64,000 nucleotides of DNA from contig NC_087084.1 in the NCBI RefSeq assembly GCF_026151205.1, forward strand, positions 12,923,453 to 12,987,452. The letters run 5' to 3'. The notes beneath the pieces were generated by a model. The model saw only the letters and a program-made list of their open reading frames with translations. It was not told where the DNA came from and searched no databases. Below, piece after piece: positions 33,185 to 43,619 of the stretch. The position numbers and the translations under genes are program-made. Position 1 is the first letter of the stretch. Every line of letters starts with the position of its first letter. This DNA comes from Bolinopsis microptera (Eukaryota; Ctenophora; Tentaculata; Lobata; Bolinopsidae).

Positions 33185-35347
33185 ATGGCGACAAATAGGA
33201 AGAATTCAGGTACTCCTAAAACATCTAATAGCTTGTCTCGCAACATTTTAGCTGAATCTACAGTGGACAATGAAGATCAGGAAAACAGGAAACATAGGGA
33301 CAAGAAGAAATGTCCATGTCAACGCTCTTTTAACGGTAAAGTTTACCTCATTGACTGTTCTAAGTGTCATCAAGAGTGGCATGTGGACTGCCTGTCTATG
33401 AAGGGTATAACGAGGTCAGCTATCAACTCCATGGTAGAATGGCTGTGCCCATACTGCTTCGTGGCACCAGTATCAACACTGAAGAAACAGAGAGGTGAAT
33501 TTTGTTACAGCTGCAGGAACACAAGGGCTTTGCAACAGGCCAACTCAGATTTTGAAGCATCTACAGCTGTTAAGAATCTCGAAACTGTCAGTGCACTCGT
33601 GGCATCAGCAAGCTCAGCAGGCTCAGCTCTTGAAAAATTTGACTTCGAACAGTTCTCTAGGAACCTTGACACTCTCTCCCAGTTCGACGTTCACCTTCAA
33701 CACCTGCTTCTTAAAGAGAACTCCCTTAATGGGCTAAATAATGAAATAAAGCTTCAGGACAAATCATTAGAATCAATCAATACTAATATTGCCGAACTTC
33801 AGAAGGACCTGAAACTTCTGTCATCCAGACCATCTACAGAACCATCCTCACCCTCAGCTTCATCTGAGCAGTTTCTGAAGGACATCTCTGAACAGCTCAC
33901 TGTACTCTGTGCCAATGAGCACACTGCAGCTGCAGGCATAAGTGAATTGAAACAATCCTTAGACTCATTACAGCCATTGCATAATCCTGGCCCCTGCATT
34001 CCTCCCACCCCATTGCATCCAGGACCTCCTACTCAGCACCTTCGTTCTCCAGTCCCTACAGTCCCTGTGCAGCTACCCAATCATGAGCAGAAACCTGTGG
34101 AAATGTTCAAAGATGACTACATTGATCAGCAAACAGCAAATGATTTAGGAGAACTTTTTGTTAAGGACAGCAGTCACTTCAAAGTTGAGAACGACCGCTC
34201 CTGCCTAACATATGGGGAAAGGTATGATTACCCAGGTTCCAAGTCATCTGAAAAGCCACAGGCAATACCATCGGTTCTCAAGGAACTCATTGACAAAATC
34301 AATAATGAGTTCTGCCAGGGTGATCTACCTCAGATCAACAGCTGCTTAGTAAATCGGTTTGAAGGAACAGACAGCAAGCTACCTAGACACTCTGATGACG
34401 AGGCTACCATCCATCCAGAGTCTAAAATATTTACTGTCTCGCTTGGTTCTGCATGTCAGGTTTCTTTCTCTGACTCTCACACAGGCACTGATAAGCACAA
34501 GCAGCAATGTGACCCACGGTCCTTGTATGTTATGACACGTCATAGCCAAGCACTGTTCGACCATCGTATTGATGCAGGTGATATAGAAGGGCTACGTTAC
34601 AGCATCACACTTAGATCCGTGAATTCGTTGAACAGAAATGCCACATGCATCATCGGGGATTCAAACACTGGAGGCTTGAAATTTGGTACTGATCCTGCTA
34701 AGTCATTCGGCAAGTGGTTACCTGGCAAACGCATCTTCGCTCCGGTCATTGATAATATAGATCCTTATGTCACGTTGGGGTATAGAAACTGTGTAATATT
34801 GTGCGGGGTCAACGACCTCAAAAACGAAGACGTCAAGAACCAACATGACATTGAAATTATTTATAACGCATTAGCTTCAAAGATTGCACAGATACAATCT
34901 GTCAATCCGTGTATACATGTTTTTGTTTGTCCAGCAATTCCCTCTAAACGTGCTGACTTAAATAGAAAACTTATATATTTTAACAGTTTGATTCGACGTA
35001 GGCTGCTCCCGTCCAATTTTGGTGTCAGTTATGTGGATGGATTTGATGAGTTCTGTGATAGAGATGGTCTACTTGACCGCTCTCTCTCTCGCGACCTCAA
35101 CAAACACCAAAAACCAGACTTCCTTCACCTCAACTGGAGGGGACTAGCAAAGTTAGGTCAATTTATTCGTAACACTGTTCTTCTCAGGATTAACGGTGGT
35201 ATCGACAAAAGGAAGAGGAGGTCCACAAAGGTAGACAGTAGATCCTTCAGGGATGTGACTGCTGGAAGAGAAACTGGTCCTGTTGTTCCTGCTGCTGCTA
35301 GTCAGGGTCACGTGGATGGCTACCAACCACATGACTCCCCTCATTAA
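33185..35347 (+). CDS. LINE ORF1: PHD finger, AlkB-like dioxygenase, SGNH esterase
   Basis: 720 residues from ATG 33185 (GAGAATGG); an in-frame TTG at 33179 is less likely. About 43-93: PHD-like Cys/His finger (CPCQ...CSKCHQEWHVDC...CPYC). About 115-240: helical region rich in Leu, Ser and Gln, probably coiled coil. About 255-300: Pro-rich linker. About 310-480: AlkB-like 2-oxoglutarate/Fe(II) dioxygenase, with H402-x-D404, H460 and R471-x5-R477 (RYSITLR). About 485-690: SGNH hydrolase with GDS (S493), GVND (N543) and DFLH (D645, H648). PHD and esterase domains are established for CR1-type ORF1; the AlkB assignment is my reading of motif order and spacing. It could act on RNA or DNA of the element, but this is not shown. 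The stop at 35347 overlaps the start of ORF2 by 17 bases. Confidence 0.88.
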   Translation: MATNRKNSGTPKTSNSLSRNILAESTVDNEDQENRKHRDKKKCPCQRSFNGKVYLIDCSKCHQEWHVDCLSMKGITRSAINSMVEWLCPYCFVAPVSTLKKQRGEFCYSCRNTRALQQANSDFEASTAVKNLETVSALVASASSAGSALEKFDFEQFSRNLDTLSQFDVHLQHLLLKENSLNGLNNEIKLQDKSLESINTNIAELQKDLKLLSSRPSTEPSSPSASSEQFLKDISEQLTVLCANEHTAAAGISELKQSLDSLQPLHNPGPCIPPTPLHPGPPTQHLRSPVPTVPVQLPNHEQKPVEMFKDDYIDQQTANDLGELFVKDSSHFKVENDRSCLTYGERYDYPGSKSSEKPQAIPSVLKELIDKINNEFCQGDLPQINSCLVNRFEGTDSKLPRHSDDEATIHPESKIFTVSLGSACQVSFSDSHTGTDKHKQQCDPRSLYVMTRHSQALFDHRIDAGDIEGLRYSITLRSVNSLNRNATCIIGDSNTGGLKFGTDPAKSFGKWLPGKRIFAPVIDNIDPYVTLGYRNCVILCGVNDLKNEDVKNQHDIEIIYNALASKIAQIQSVNPCIHVFVCPAIPSKRADLNRKLIYFNSLIRRRLLPSNFGVSYVDGFDEFCDRDGLLDRSLSRDLNKHQKPDFLHLNWRGLAKLGQFIRNTVLLRINGGIDKRKRRSTKVDSRSFRDVTAGRETGPVVPAAASQGHVDGYQPHDSPH

Positions 35348-38300
35348 GGAGGTATGTCTTGTCTGTTCTAAGAACATAGTCATCGGCCAAACAATAGTTG
35401 AATGTTTCCACTGTGACTGCATAATGCACCATAAATGCTATCGCAAATCCAATACAAATAGCCAATCTAATGAGTTTTACTGTACTCGTTGTATCCATTT
35501 AGACAAGGTTAAATACAACCCATTTAAACTACTCACTGACAATGACAACGACGACAACAACCTAGACGAATACACAACCAAAATCTCGAATACTTTAAAT
35601 AATTGTAACTCATACACTGCATCTGACCTTACCAATATTCTCTGCAACCAAGTAAAGAAACAATCATCTATTCTCTTTCAAAATATTGATGGAAATAAAT
35701 CAAATTTTGACAACCTTGCCATTGAAACCTGTAGGTACAAAACAAAATTCTCCGTAATAGGCCTAGCTGAAACCAACACTGGGAAAGAATTAAGCAACCT
35801 ATTTCAGCTCGACGGTTATAATAGTTACTATCAGGACACAGCACCTAACAAACAAAAGGGCACTGGAGTAGCCCTTTATGTTGACGATAGATTAAATGCT
35901 ACAGTAATTGAAAATATATCACAAGTCACAGAAAATCTAGAAATACTTGTCTTATCATTAAGTAACGAAGATCAACCTGTTAATGTAGGTGTTTTGTATC
36001 GTCCACCAAGTGGCTGTATTTCCCAAGCTCTAGTTGAACTTTCTAACCTTCTTGATCACATGCCGAAGTTTAGTTATCTAGCTGGAGACTTTAATATCGA
36101 TCTTCATGATAAAGATAACAAAAATGTACAAAAATATGAAGAAATATTGTTCAGTAAAGGATTTTGTCCGTTAATATCTATTGCTACTCACGAAAAACCA
36201 GGCTGTAAAGCATCTTGCATAGACAACATAATTACCAACGACATTGAGAATGTTATTACTTCAGGCACCCTAAAAGAACGAATAACTCACCACTCGCCTA
36301 TTTTTAACATATTTAACTGGAATGTTGAAGTCAACTCTGGAAAAACTTCTATTAAACAGTATTACGATTTCTGTCAATCAAATGTTAACGGCTTCCTAGT
36401 GGATCTTGAAGATGAGCTTAAAACTAAAATAATCCATAACTTTACTGAATTCCATGACACTTACAAAAACTGCATCGAAAAATCGTTTAAACTAGAAACC
36501 CCGAAAACCTCTAAGAGAACTGTTAAGGTTAACCCTTGGATAACTCCCGGTCTCATTTGCTCAATTAATAATCAGCATAAACTGTACGAAAATTGGGTTG
36601 AGATAAGAAATAGAAAATGTAAACTCGGGGAAACTGATAACAAGGGCGGGATTTGCCAGTGCCCTGAATGCTCACTAAAACGTAGTCGCTACCTTATCTA
36701 CAAAGAATACAGAAAAGTCCTAAAGAAAACACGTCAAACAGTGAAAACAGATTACTTCTCTGGTAAATTTGCAGAAAATAGCGGGAATAGTAAAAAGACC
36801 TGGGAACTAATTAATAGTATAAGAGGAAAACGGCGGCGTGAAATAAAGTCGCTGTTCACCATAGACAACGTTAAGATAACGAACAGGAGGATCATAGCAA
36901 ACGAATTCAATAAGTATTTCGTATCATTGGCCTCTGACCTAAATACTGCTTACAATGAACTTGGTCAAATGAACATAAACAATCTACCTAGTTTCTATGA
37001 CTATTTACCGCTCTCAAACACCTCCAGCATTTACATGCATGACTGCACAACAGACGAGGTTAGCAAAATCATATCTGAACTTAAGAACGGTAAGGCAAGT
37101 GATATTCCTATTCATGTTGTAAAACAGTCCTCAAAAATAGTCACTCCTCTACTTACTGTACTGTACAATGAATGTATGAAAGATGGCATATTCCCTGATG
37201 ACCTTAAGATTGGAAGGATTAGTCCAATTTACAAGAAAGATAACCAGGAACTCCTTGAAAATTATAGACCTGTGTCGACACTTGCAGTATTTGGTAAAAT
37301 ATTTGAAAAAATTATATTCAACAGATTATATAGCTTCTTTCATGCACAGAATTCCTTGTATGAAAACCAGTACGGATTCCGTAAAAATCATTCGACTAGT
37401 TATGCTTTAAATTACTCAGTTAACCACATAGAATCACGTCTCAAGAAAAAACAACACGTACTTGGAATATTTATTGATCTTAGCAAAGCTTTTGATACAA
37501 TCTCACATGAAAAGTTACTGCATAAGTTAGAAAATTATGGGATCCGTGGAAATGCAAACAACCTTATAGCAAGTTACCTGTCGAATAGATACCAGTATGT
37601 CTCAGTATTAGGTGAAGACTCTGAGAAACTGCCCGTTGTCTACGGAGTGCCCCAAGGGTCCTGTTTAGGTCCCCTGCTGTTTATCATCTACATAAATGAC
37701 ATCCGAAACTCATCAATTATAGGAACGTTTATACTATTTGCCGATGACACTAACATATTTATTGAAGAAACATGTGTCAGAAGACTGTACGAAAAGGGAA
37801 ATGAAGTTTTAGCATCTGTTTATAAGTATATGAAACTAAACTTATTACATATTAACATTAAGAAATGCTGTTTTATACACTTTAGACCGTCACGTGCCAA
37901 AGAGGAAGTAGAAAATGACGAGAACATATTAACTTTGAACAATGTTGTCATTAAAAAAGTCCAAGAAGCTAAATTTCTAGGTGTCATTATCGATGATCAA
38001 CTTAATTGGAAAACTCACACACGGTCACTTAACTCAAAACTTAAATGTGAAGTAGGTAAGTTATGCAGAATACGACACATTGTCCCTAAACAGTATTATA
38101 AGGATTTATACCATACTTTATTCGAATCACATTTGGGATTTGGAATATCTGTATGGGGTGGTATTAGCAACAACCGACTCGAACCTCTCTTTAAAACACA
38201 GAAAAAGTGTATAAGAATTCTATTTGGGGATAAAGAAGCTTACTTAGAAAAATTTAGAACTTGTGCCCGGACACGACCATTTGGTGAGCAAAGACTAGGT

Positions 38301-38684
38301 GTGGACTTTTACAAAAAAGAACACTCTAAACCCTTGTTTAAGAATCAGAAATTGTTAACTGTTCACAACCTGTATAAGTACACTTGTCTCTTAGAACTAT
38401 TCAAAATTAATAAGTTAGAGGAACCATTATCACTGTACTCATCATTTAACAGGTCACCACGACGAGAGGATTATTTCATCACATCACAACCATCCTCACA
38501 ATTCATCTACCAATCATCCTACATGTGGAACAGCTGTCGACAAACATCAAGTAAGATAAGTTTTAATACTCCGACAAACGGGTTTAAGAATACATTGAAA
38601 ATTGCTTTACAAGAATTGCAATTCAAGCATGATACACTTGATTGGTGTGAGCTTAATTTTGCCACGAATAAGCTCAAGTTTTGA
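35331..38684 (+). CDS. LINE ORF2: PHD-like finger, AP endonuclease, reverse transcriptase
   Basis: 1117 residues from ATG 35331; the open frame extends upstream but homology to copy 1 supports this start. Residues 1-60: Cys/His finger (CLVCSKN...FHCDCIMHHKC...CTRC). About 100-330: AP-type endonuclease (FQNIDG, LAETNT, VLYRPPSG, AGDFNIDL, SCIDNIIT, HHSPI). About 560-830: reverse transcriptase (ENYRPVSTL, FIDLSKAFDT, YGVPQGSCLGP, FADDTN catalytic). A C-terminal region contains FLGVIIDDQLNW and DLYHTLFESHLGFG. It nicks target DNA and copies element RNA in the nucleus by target-primed reverse transcription. Domain order fits the CR1/L2/Jockey group. No disabling change is seen. Confidence 0.93.
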   Translation: MTPLIKEVCLVCSKNIVIGQTIVECFHCDCIMHHKCYRKSNTNSQSNEFYCTRCIHLDKVKYNPFKLLTDNDNDDNNLDEYTTKISNTLNNCNSYTASDLTNILCNQVKKQSSILFQNIDGNKSNFDNLAIETCRYKTKFSVIGLAETNTGKELSNLFQLDGYNSYYQDTAPNKQKGTGVALYVDDRLNATVIENISQVTENLEILVLSLSNEDQPVNVGVLYRPPSGCISQALVELSNLLDHMPKFSYLAGDFNIDLHDKDNKNVQKYEEILFSKGFCPLISIATHEKPGCKASCIDNIITNDIENVITSGTLKERITHHSPIFNIFNWNVEVNSGKTSIKQYYDFCQSNVNGFLVDLEDELKTKIIHNFTEFHDTYKNCIEKSFKLETPKTSKRTVKVNPWITPGLICSINNQHKLYENWVEIRNRKCKLGETDNKGGICQCPECSLKRSRYLIYKEYRKVLKKTRQTVKTDYFSGKFAENSGNSKKTWELINSIRGKRRREIKSLFTIDNVKITNRRIIANEFNKYFVSLASDLNTAYNELGQMNINNLPSFYDYLPLSNTSSIYMHDCTTDEVSKIISELKNGKASDIPIHVVKQSSKIVTPLLTVLYNECMKDGIFPDDLKIGRISPIYKKDNQELLENYRPVSTLAVFGKIFEKIIFNRLYSFFHAQNSLYENQYGFRKNHSTSYALNYSVNHIESRLKKKQHVLGIFIDLSKAFDTISHEKLLHKLENYGIRGNANNLIASYLSNRYQYVSVLGEDSEKLPVVYGVPQGSCLGPLLFIIYINDIRNSSIIGTFILFADDTNIFIEETCVRRLYEKGNEVLASVYKYMKLNLLHINIKKCCFIHFRPSRAKEEVENDENILTLNNVVIKKVQEAKFLGVIIDDQLNWKTHTRSLNSKLKCEVGKLCRIRHIVPKQYYKDLYHTLFESHLGFGISVWGGISNNRLEPLFKTQKKCIRILFGDKEAYLEKFRTCARTRPFGEQRLGVDFYKKEHSKPLFKNQKLLTVHNLYKYTCLLELFKINKLEEPLSLYSSFNRSPRREDYFITSQPSSQFIYQSSYMWNSCRQTSSKISFNTPTNGFKNTLKIALQELQFKHDTLDWCELNFATNKLKF

Positions 38685-40271
38685 TTAATGTGAGTTACTA
38701 AAATAACCACTTATCTTTCCTCATACATGCAACCACTGCACTCCAACTAAACACATTATTTACCACAGTCCACACACCATACTCCACAGATGATATATTT
38801 ATATATACACACAAACACACTAGTACCGAACAATTGCACTGTAAAACATGCTCACGATACACTCAAAATTAGAAATATTCGGCTCGTATATGAAACTTAG
38901 CGACTTACACTCAGTGTACACCCAGTGTTAACCAGTATTACACACTAGTAAATTCTACGTAACGCGCGAAAACAATAATTCTGTAGCGTTTTCATTGTCA
39001 CATTTCACGTCGACGGGATTAAACGCGCGCGCGCGTAACAACTTATCTTACTGCTAACTCAGCGACTAAACACACAACGACTTTGACATTTGACAGATGA
39101 CTAAACAATTGTGAGTTATGACGGACTTAACTGTATGGGTCAACTACTGAAACTATATTGTTTACTATCTTATTCATTATACTGGACATGAGATGACGAA
39201 GTATCTTAAGCAGCACTTTATACCCCCACTTAGAACTTGATTAGTCACGAACAATAGAATCATCAAAAACCAATACAATAAAACATCTTGATCAATAAAT
39301 GCCTAGCAGCACCAGACAGCAGCCGTGTACCTTTTTCGACTCCGTGGAGTCCCTGATGGACTTTTGTTTACTTTTGTTAATAATCGGACTAACCTTTCTT
39401 TCTCGAAACATGTATCCTATTGTAATTCATTATAGTATTAAGATGTGAAGATATATAATACTAGATATTACAACGAAATAGAGGTATACCAAATTGGCCC
39501 TTGATATGAACTATAACCGTGTTGATGGTTTTAAATTTTGTATGTTGTAAGCACTTTAGTTTGTGAAGCGTTTACTCCTCCCCCTCAGCAAGACAGCTAG
39601 ATTATAGATTAATGATAATAATTGTCAAATGTCGTTATATATTATATAACAGTTATAAATGTTCAATAGTTGTAGAGCGACTTCAAGAGTAGTGGTCCAC
39701 AGGGGTCCGAAAAAGCCGTACAGGCACTTGGGTCCTTATCCTTGTCACTAATCTCAATTCTATTCGGTTTACACAAAGCATGAACATTTAGACGTACACA
39801 TTGACACGATATTTATTAGAAAGCAAAAAGTATAAAATAATACGTGCGTGCGCGGCTTGAGCCGCGCCGCATAAGAACGGATGCGTGCAGGGGCTGGAGT
39901 ACGCTTGTATGTAAATTAATGAAATGTTGCATTGTAAATATTTAGAATTGACGATATATTTTGATCTAAAAGTAAATTTTACAAAGCTGGCTTTGGATTT
40001 AGGTAAGATTATAATTTATTTTAAAAAAAACCACGGATAATTTTAAATGTATTTCTATTTGTCGTATAATCATAAACAATTTAATCATGTTTTTAAGAAT
40101 GCGCGGCTTTGGCGGCCAGTTATTGACTTATACATTAAATTAAATTTTAAATAGAAATGTGAATATATTAAAATTTAAAACTTTCAAAACGGAGGCTTAT
40201 AAATATTATTATATTATGATTGTAAAATAAAGGATAAAATTTTAAATTTGTTTCACTAAAATTTGTTTCAC
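38685..40271 (+). other. 3' UTR of LINE copy 2
   Basis: 1.6 kb non-coding, clearly alignable to 41006-42560 of copy 1. Conserved blocks include a hairpin GACTCC(GT)GGAGTC near 39340 whose loop differs in copy 1 (AC) while the stem is kept, GGCTTGAGCCGCGCCGC near 39855 and an ACGCGCGCGCGCG run near 39024. It ends with tail repeats TTAAATTTGTTTCACT and AAAATTTGTTTCAC. Confidence 0.85.
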
Positions 40272-41005
40272 TTAAAAGAGTTCAAGAAGCTAAATTTCTA
40301 GGCGTTATTATTGACGACCAACTTAACTGGAAATCACATACGCAGTCACTTAACTCAAAACTTAAATGCGAAGTAGGAAAGCTGTGCAGAATACGACACA
40401 TTGTCCCAAAGCAGTATTATAAGGATTTATATCATACTCTATTTGAATCACATTTAGGATTTGGAATATCTGTGTGGGGTGGTATTAGCAATAACCGACT
40501 TGAACCTATCTTTAAAACACAGAAAAAGTGTATAAGAATTCTGTTTGGGGATAGAGAAGCTTACCTAGAGAAGTTTAAAACGTGTGCCCGAACACGACCT
40601 GTTGATAAGCAAAGACTGGGGGTGGACTTTTACCAAAAAGAACACTCCAAGCCCTTGTTTAAAACCCACAGGTTGTTGACGGTCCACAATCTGTACAAGT
40701 ACACTTGTCTCTTAGAACTATTCAAAATTAATAAGTTAGAGGAACCATTATCACTGTACTCATCATTTAACAGGTCACCACGACGAGAGGATTATTTCAT
40801 TACATCACAACCATCCTCACAATTCATCTACCAATCATCCTACATGTGGAACAGCTGTCGACAAACATCAAGTAAGATAAGTCTTAATACTCCGACAAAC
40901 GGGTTTAAGAATATATTGAAAATTGCCTTACGAGAATTGCAATTCAAGCATGATACACTTGATTGGTGTGAGCTTAATTTTGCCACAAATGAGCTCAAGT
41001 TCTGA
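40272..41005 (+). pseudogene. LINE copy 1 ORF2, C-terminal part after the nested copy
   Basis: Homologous codon for codon to the end of copy 2 ORF2, beginning with the AKFLGVIIDDQLNW segment and ending at TGA 41005. An open frame exists from about 40272; the first ATG (40472) is internal and not a real start. It was once contiguous with 30331-32949. Confidence 0.9.
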
Positions 41006-42560
41006 TTTATGTGAGTTACTAAAATGACCATATATCTTTTCTCATACATACAACCACTGCACTCCAACCAAAAACATTACTTACACCATACTCCACAAAT
41101 GATATATATATATATATACACAAACACACTAGTACCGAGCAATCGCACTGTAAAACATGCTCACGATACACTCAAAATTGGAAATATTCAACGGCTTGTA
41201 TATACACTTACACTCAGTGTACACCCAGTGTTAACTAGTATTACACACTGGTAAACTCTACGTAACGCGCGAAAATAATAATTCTATGGCGTTTTCATTG
41301 TCACATCTCACGTCGACGGGATTAAACGCGCGCGCGCGTAACATCTTATCTTACTGCTATCTCAACGAATAAACACACAACGACTTTGACAATTGACCGA
41401 CGACTTAACGATTGTGAGTTATGACGGACTTAACTGTATGGGTCAACTACTAAAACTGCATTGTATACTATCTTAATCATTATACTGGACATGAGATGAC
41501 GAAGTATCTTGAGCAGCACTTTATACCTCCACTTAGAACTTGATTAGTCACGAACAATAGAATCATTATAAATCAATACAATAAAACATCTTGATCAATA
41601 AATGCCTAGCAGCACCAGACAGCAGCCGTGTACCTTTTTCGACTCCACGGAGTCCCTGATGGACTTTTGTTTACTTTTGTTAATAATTTGACCGCAACCT
41701 TTCTTTCTCGAAACACAAATCCTACTGTACTTCATTACAGTATTAAGATAATATAAAGCAAATCATGTGAATATATGACTACGAAATAGATCTATAGATT
41801 TGTCCATAATATTTAATACCGTATTGATGGTTTTGAATTTTGTATATTGAATTTTAATGTGAAGCGTTTACTCTTCCCCCTCGGCAATTAATTAGAAAGT
41901 TAGATTAATGACAATAATTGCCAAATGACGTAGTAGATATAAATGTTCAATGTTGTAGAGTGATTTCAAGAGTATTGGTCCACAGGGGTCCGAAAAAGCC
42001 GTACAGGCACTTGGGTCCTTATCCTTGTCACTAGTCCCAATTGGATTCACTTTACACAAAACATGAACGTTTACAATTTAGACGTACACATTGGCACGAT
42101 ATTTATTAGAAAGCAAACAGTATAACATAATACGTGCGTGCGCGGCTTGAGCCGCGCCGCATAACAATTTATGCGTTTAGGGGCTGGAGTACGCGTGTTT
42201 ACAGATTAATGAATTGTTGCATTGTAAATATTTAAAGTTGACGATATATTATGATTTAATAGTAAATTTTTCAAAGCTGGCTTTGGACTTAGGTAAAATT
42301 ATAACTTATTTATTTAAAAGACCACGGATAGTTTTAAATTTACATAGTCGTATAACTATAATCAAGTTAATCCTGTTTTCAAGAATGCGCGGCTTTGGCG
42401 GCCAATTATTGACTTGTACATATAATTGAATTTTAAATAGAAATGTGAATGTATTAAAATTTAAAACTTTCAAAACGGAGGCTTATAAATATTATTATAT
42501 TATGATTGTAAAATAAAGGATAAAATTTTAAATTTGTTTCACTAAAAAATTTGTTTCACT
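41006..42560 (+). other. 3' UTR of LINE copy 1
   Basis: Homologous to the copy 2 3' UTR block by block, with small indels. It ends AAATTTGTTTCACT, AAA, AAATTTGTTTCACT at 42560. Small open frames here do not persist between copies. Confidence 0.85.
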
Positions 42561-42704
42561 GAATGAAAGCAGAACATTATTTTTGATACATTTATTTTCA
42601 TTAATTCTTTTTCTCAAATCATTTTTTGAATATTCTAAGTCCAATATTCTGAAGCAAGCAAAATTTTATTAAAAATACAATAAATTAAGTTAATTTTAAC
42701 ATAC

Positions 42705-42785
42705 ACTGTTACTATCGACAGATTCCCAACTTATATCGTGCATTTCCGTCACCTCGCCCTCTTTAACCCCGGCTATCATCCTCGC
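42705..42785 (-). other. Possible 81-bp internal exon (minus strand)
   Basis: On the minus strand, TTTATTCAG precedes and GTATGT follows a 27-codon open stretch with EMHDISWESV, resembling HDIIWEV of the candidate at 43010. The similarity suggests a duplicated exon. Statistical support is weak. Confidence 0.28.
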
Positions 42786-43009
42786 CTGAATAAACAATTC
42801 TTAATAATAACAATGAAGGGCACACAATAACTAGAACCTTCTTATTTAAATCCCTTTATATAGAGACTCTAGGATATAGATTCGTTCGAGTATGTCATAC
42901 TAGAACGAATCTATATGCTAGAGGGAGTAACTAGTAGGGTAACTATGGTAACTATGGTAACTATGGTAACCTCGTACAAGAGATCCAGTGTTTCTGTGTA
43001 GCAGCTCAC

Positions 43010-43072
43010 CTCCCAGATTATATCATGTGATTCCCAGTCGGACATTGAGTGGGGACACTTCATGCCTTCCTC
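43010..43072 (-). other. Possible 63-bp internal exon (minus strand)
   Basis: On the minus strand, TTTGTGTTGCAG precedes and GTGAGC follows a 21-codon open stretch containing MSDWESHDIIWE. Both splice sites are plausible and the length is a multiple of three. A similar stretch lies at 42705-42785. Parent gene not recognised. Confidence 0.3.
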
Positions 43073-43619
43073 CTGCAACACAAATATTTCAAATACCTGC
43101 ACATTCCGCAAATTATATAATTTACAGGTTCCAATATTGGAAGATTTTAGATATTTGTCCCATCTGCAGGACTCTGGGATGTTTATTAAACTAGGTAGCG
43201 GTGTGGTGCATTAATAGAGTGACAGCCTACTGATTTAGAGTTGTTTTTAAGTGAGCATAATGGGTATATTTTTGGACCTAAAGGCTGCAGTATGGCAACT
43301 TTAAAATTGGTTCTTTTAATCATTTATTAAATATCAGTTTAAAAATATATGAATCTGGAATCTGTTCACACTGTGAACCAGTCCTATAAAAATTTCAAAA
43401 ACCCTCCTAAATTAAATATTAAAAACGTCTCAATAATGGAAATATTCATACAATTAAGACATTTACCAAATTATTAATATCTACCTAAGAGAAAAATACC
43501 TACCTAAGTCAATGTCTACCTGTAATACACTAAATATTAGGTTATATACATAGGTGGTGGAGTCAGCACACATTTACCAAAATTAAATTTTTTAATTGGA
43601 AGAACCTGTGGGCCGAGAA

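Larger units (their letters stand above)
32950..40271 (+). mobile_element. Full-length CR1-like LINE, copy 2, headed by a spliced leader
   Basis: 7.3-kb element with leader exon, 5' UTR, ORF1, ORF2 and a 1.6-kb 3' UTR, ending in two AAATTTGTTTCACT-type tail repeats. It lies inside ORF2 of copy 1. A TTAA is found at both junctions (32950-32953 and 40272-40275), overlapping the first bases of the leader. Both ORFs are intact. It was inserted into an older member of its own family. Confidence 0.92.
29785..42560 (+). mobile_element. CR1-like LINE, copy 1: 5'-truncated and split by copy 2
   Basis: Homology to copy 2 begins at about 29785, inside the esterase domain of ORF1. It continues through ORF2 to 32949, then resumes at 40272 after the second LINE, and ends at 42560 with two tail repeats of the form AAATTTGTTTCACT. 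The two halves join to one continuous ORF2 region when compared with copy 2. The truncation explains the missing PHD, AlkB and 5' UTR sequences. I found no convincing target duplication at the outer ends. Confidence 0.88.
42561..43619. other. Unassigned AT-rich region with hairpin and 9-bp repeats
   Basis: A perfect 14-bp inverted repeat (ATATAGATTCGTTC at 42874-42887, complement at 42903-42916) and four GGTAACTAT-type units at 42938-42970 are the visible structures. Two possible minus-strand exons lie here and are listed separately. The rest shows nothing recognisable. Confidence 0.5.

Noticed and set aside
38685..40271. Small genes within the LINE 3' UTR
   Set aside because: The short frames are not kept between the two homologous UTR copies.
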